A DNA stretch of 64,000 bases from the NCBI RefSeq assembly GCF_000175935.2, contig NC_014837.1, positions 620,001-684,000 of the forward strand, read 5' to 3'. The DNA comes from Pantoea sp. At-9b (GTDB lineage Bacteria; Pseudomonadota; Gammaproteobacteria; Enterobacterales; Enterobacteriaceae). The position numbers and the translations under genes were made by a program. A model generated the notes under the pieces. It saw only the letters and a program-made list of their open reading frames with translations, was not told the DNA's origin and did no database searches. Positions 63,565-64,000 of the stretch are shown in pieces (within the stretch, counting starts at the first letter, position 1; each line of letters opens with the position of its first letter).

Positions 63565-64000
63565 ATGAAGCTCAATCATTTTAAAATTGGCCAGCGGCTG
63601 GGTTTCCTCGCCACGCTACTTCTGCTCGCCACCCTGTTAATGGGGCTACGTGGATTGCAGGTCAATCTGCTGGCGTTAAACAACAATCAGGAAGTAATGG
63701 CACAGGAAGTGTTGATTGCGGAGAGCATCGACACCGCCCGTAGCGCGCAGGTGCAATTCAAAATACAGGTACAGGAGTGGAAAAACACGCTACTGCGTGG
63801 CAACCAGGGACAGGATACGTTTAACAAATACAAAGCGGCGTTCTTGCAAGAAAGCAAAACGACACAGGCATTGCTGACTAAATTGAGTCAGATCCAGACG
63901 TCATTGGGCTTGCCAACGGGGCCGGTCGAGCAGGCTCGCAGCGTACATGCCGGGCTGGAGAGCAAGTATCTGGCGGCCTTGGATAACTACGTTATCAGTG
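63565..64000 (+). CDS. methyl-accepting chemotaxis protein, N-terminal part
   Basis: The gene starts at ATG 63565 and runs past the window, so only 145 residues are visible. A basic start and a membrane segment (LGFLATLLLLATLLMGLRG, about residues 12-30) lead into a periplasmic helical ligand-binding domain. QVQEWKNTLLRGNQGQDTF (about residues 74-92) is the pattern often seen in Pantoea and Pseudomonas-type receptors. The signalling domain and methylation sites lie beyond the edge. The ligand cannot be told from this part. Confidence 0.85.
   Translation, partial: MKLNHFKIGQRLGFLATLLLLATLLMGLRGLQVNLLALNNNQEVMAQEVLIAESIDTARSAQVQFKIQVQEWKNTLLRGNQGQDTFNKYKAAFLQESKTTQALLTKLSQIQTSLGLPTGPVEQARSVHAGLESKYLAALDNYVIS

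Overview
The window reads as a chromosomal segment of an Erwiniaceae-type enterobacterium, most likely Pantoea or a close relative. The evidence is the E. coli-like order of core genes (yjgM-valS-holC-pepA|lptF-lptG; fhuF|yjjZ, three tandem tRNA-Leu genes, rsmC|holD-rimI-yjjG; yjjJ|ytjB|serB-radA-nadR; ettA), protein lengths close to the E. coli ones, and a three-subunit periplasmic gluconate-type dehydrogenase that is common in Pantoea and Erwinia. I see no insertion sequence, prophage, integrase, CRISPR array or rRNA. Species assignment is inference from gene content, not a search.

Layout. 1-10.5 kb: translation, DNA replication and peptidase genes (yjgM, valS, holC, pepA) leftward, the LPS-export permease pair lptF-lptG rightward, then yjiN and yjgR leftward. 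10.6-17.2 kb: an orphan family-5 solute-binding protein, the gluconate 2-dehydrogenase operon (gamma, FAD and cytochrome c subunits) behind a long AT-rich leader with iterated motifs, and marC. 17.3-37.5 kb: accessory and peripheral genes. These include an unrecognised protein whose N-terminus resembles an IS110-type RNase H fold, yjjA, tRNA-Leu(CAA) leuX, a NicO metal transporter, an AraC/GyrI regulator, a quinone-reductase/LysR pair, yecA, a 2OG-Fe(II) oxygenase with an orphan MetQ-like protein, an RcnB-family protein, a MocR/GNAT pair, an amino-acid permease, opgB, a tautomerase/LysR pair and a capsule-type glycosyltransferase.

37.9-45.4 kb: a YncE-like propeller, a histidine phosphatase, then a rightward block of MFS transporter, LacI regulator, nucleoside hydrolase and second MFS transporter, which looks like a self-regulated nucleoside or glycoside uptake and hydrolysis unit. 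45.4-57.1 kb: iron gene fhuF and the small membrane gene yjjZ, both with Fur-like sites, a diguanylate cyclase, three tRNA-Leu(CAG) genes, rsmC, holD-rimI-yjjG, the HipA-like kinase gene yjjJ behind a 12-bp-phased repeat array, ytjB, serB-radA and nadR. 57.1-64 kb: an overlapping transporter/enolase-superfamily pair for a sugar acid, ettA, a D-2-hydroxyacid dehydrogenase, a stand-alone deoR and the start of a chemoreceptor gene cut by the window edge.

Most striking: (1) the phased TCTATTCA repeats before yjjJ, which encodes a predicted DNA-binding domain and a HipA kinase in one chain; (2) the IS110-fold-like protein at 17335-17970; (3) an 18-bp perfect palindrome before the transporter/LacI/nucleoside hydrolase block; (4) a dyad plus five ATTTGTA-type repeats before the dehydrogenase operon; (5) four convergent gene pairs whose stop codons share a TTAA.
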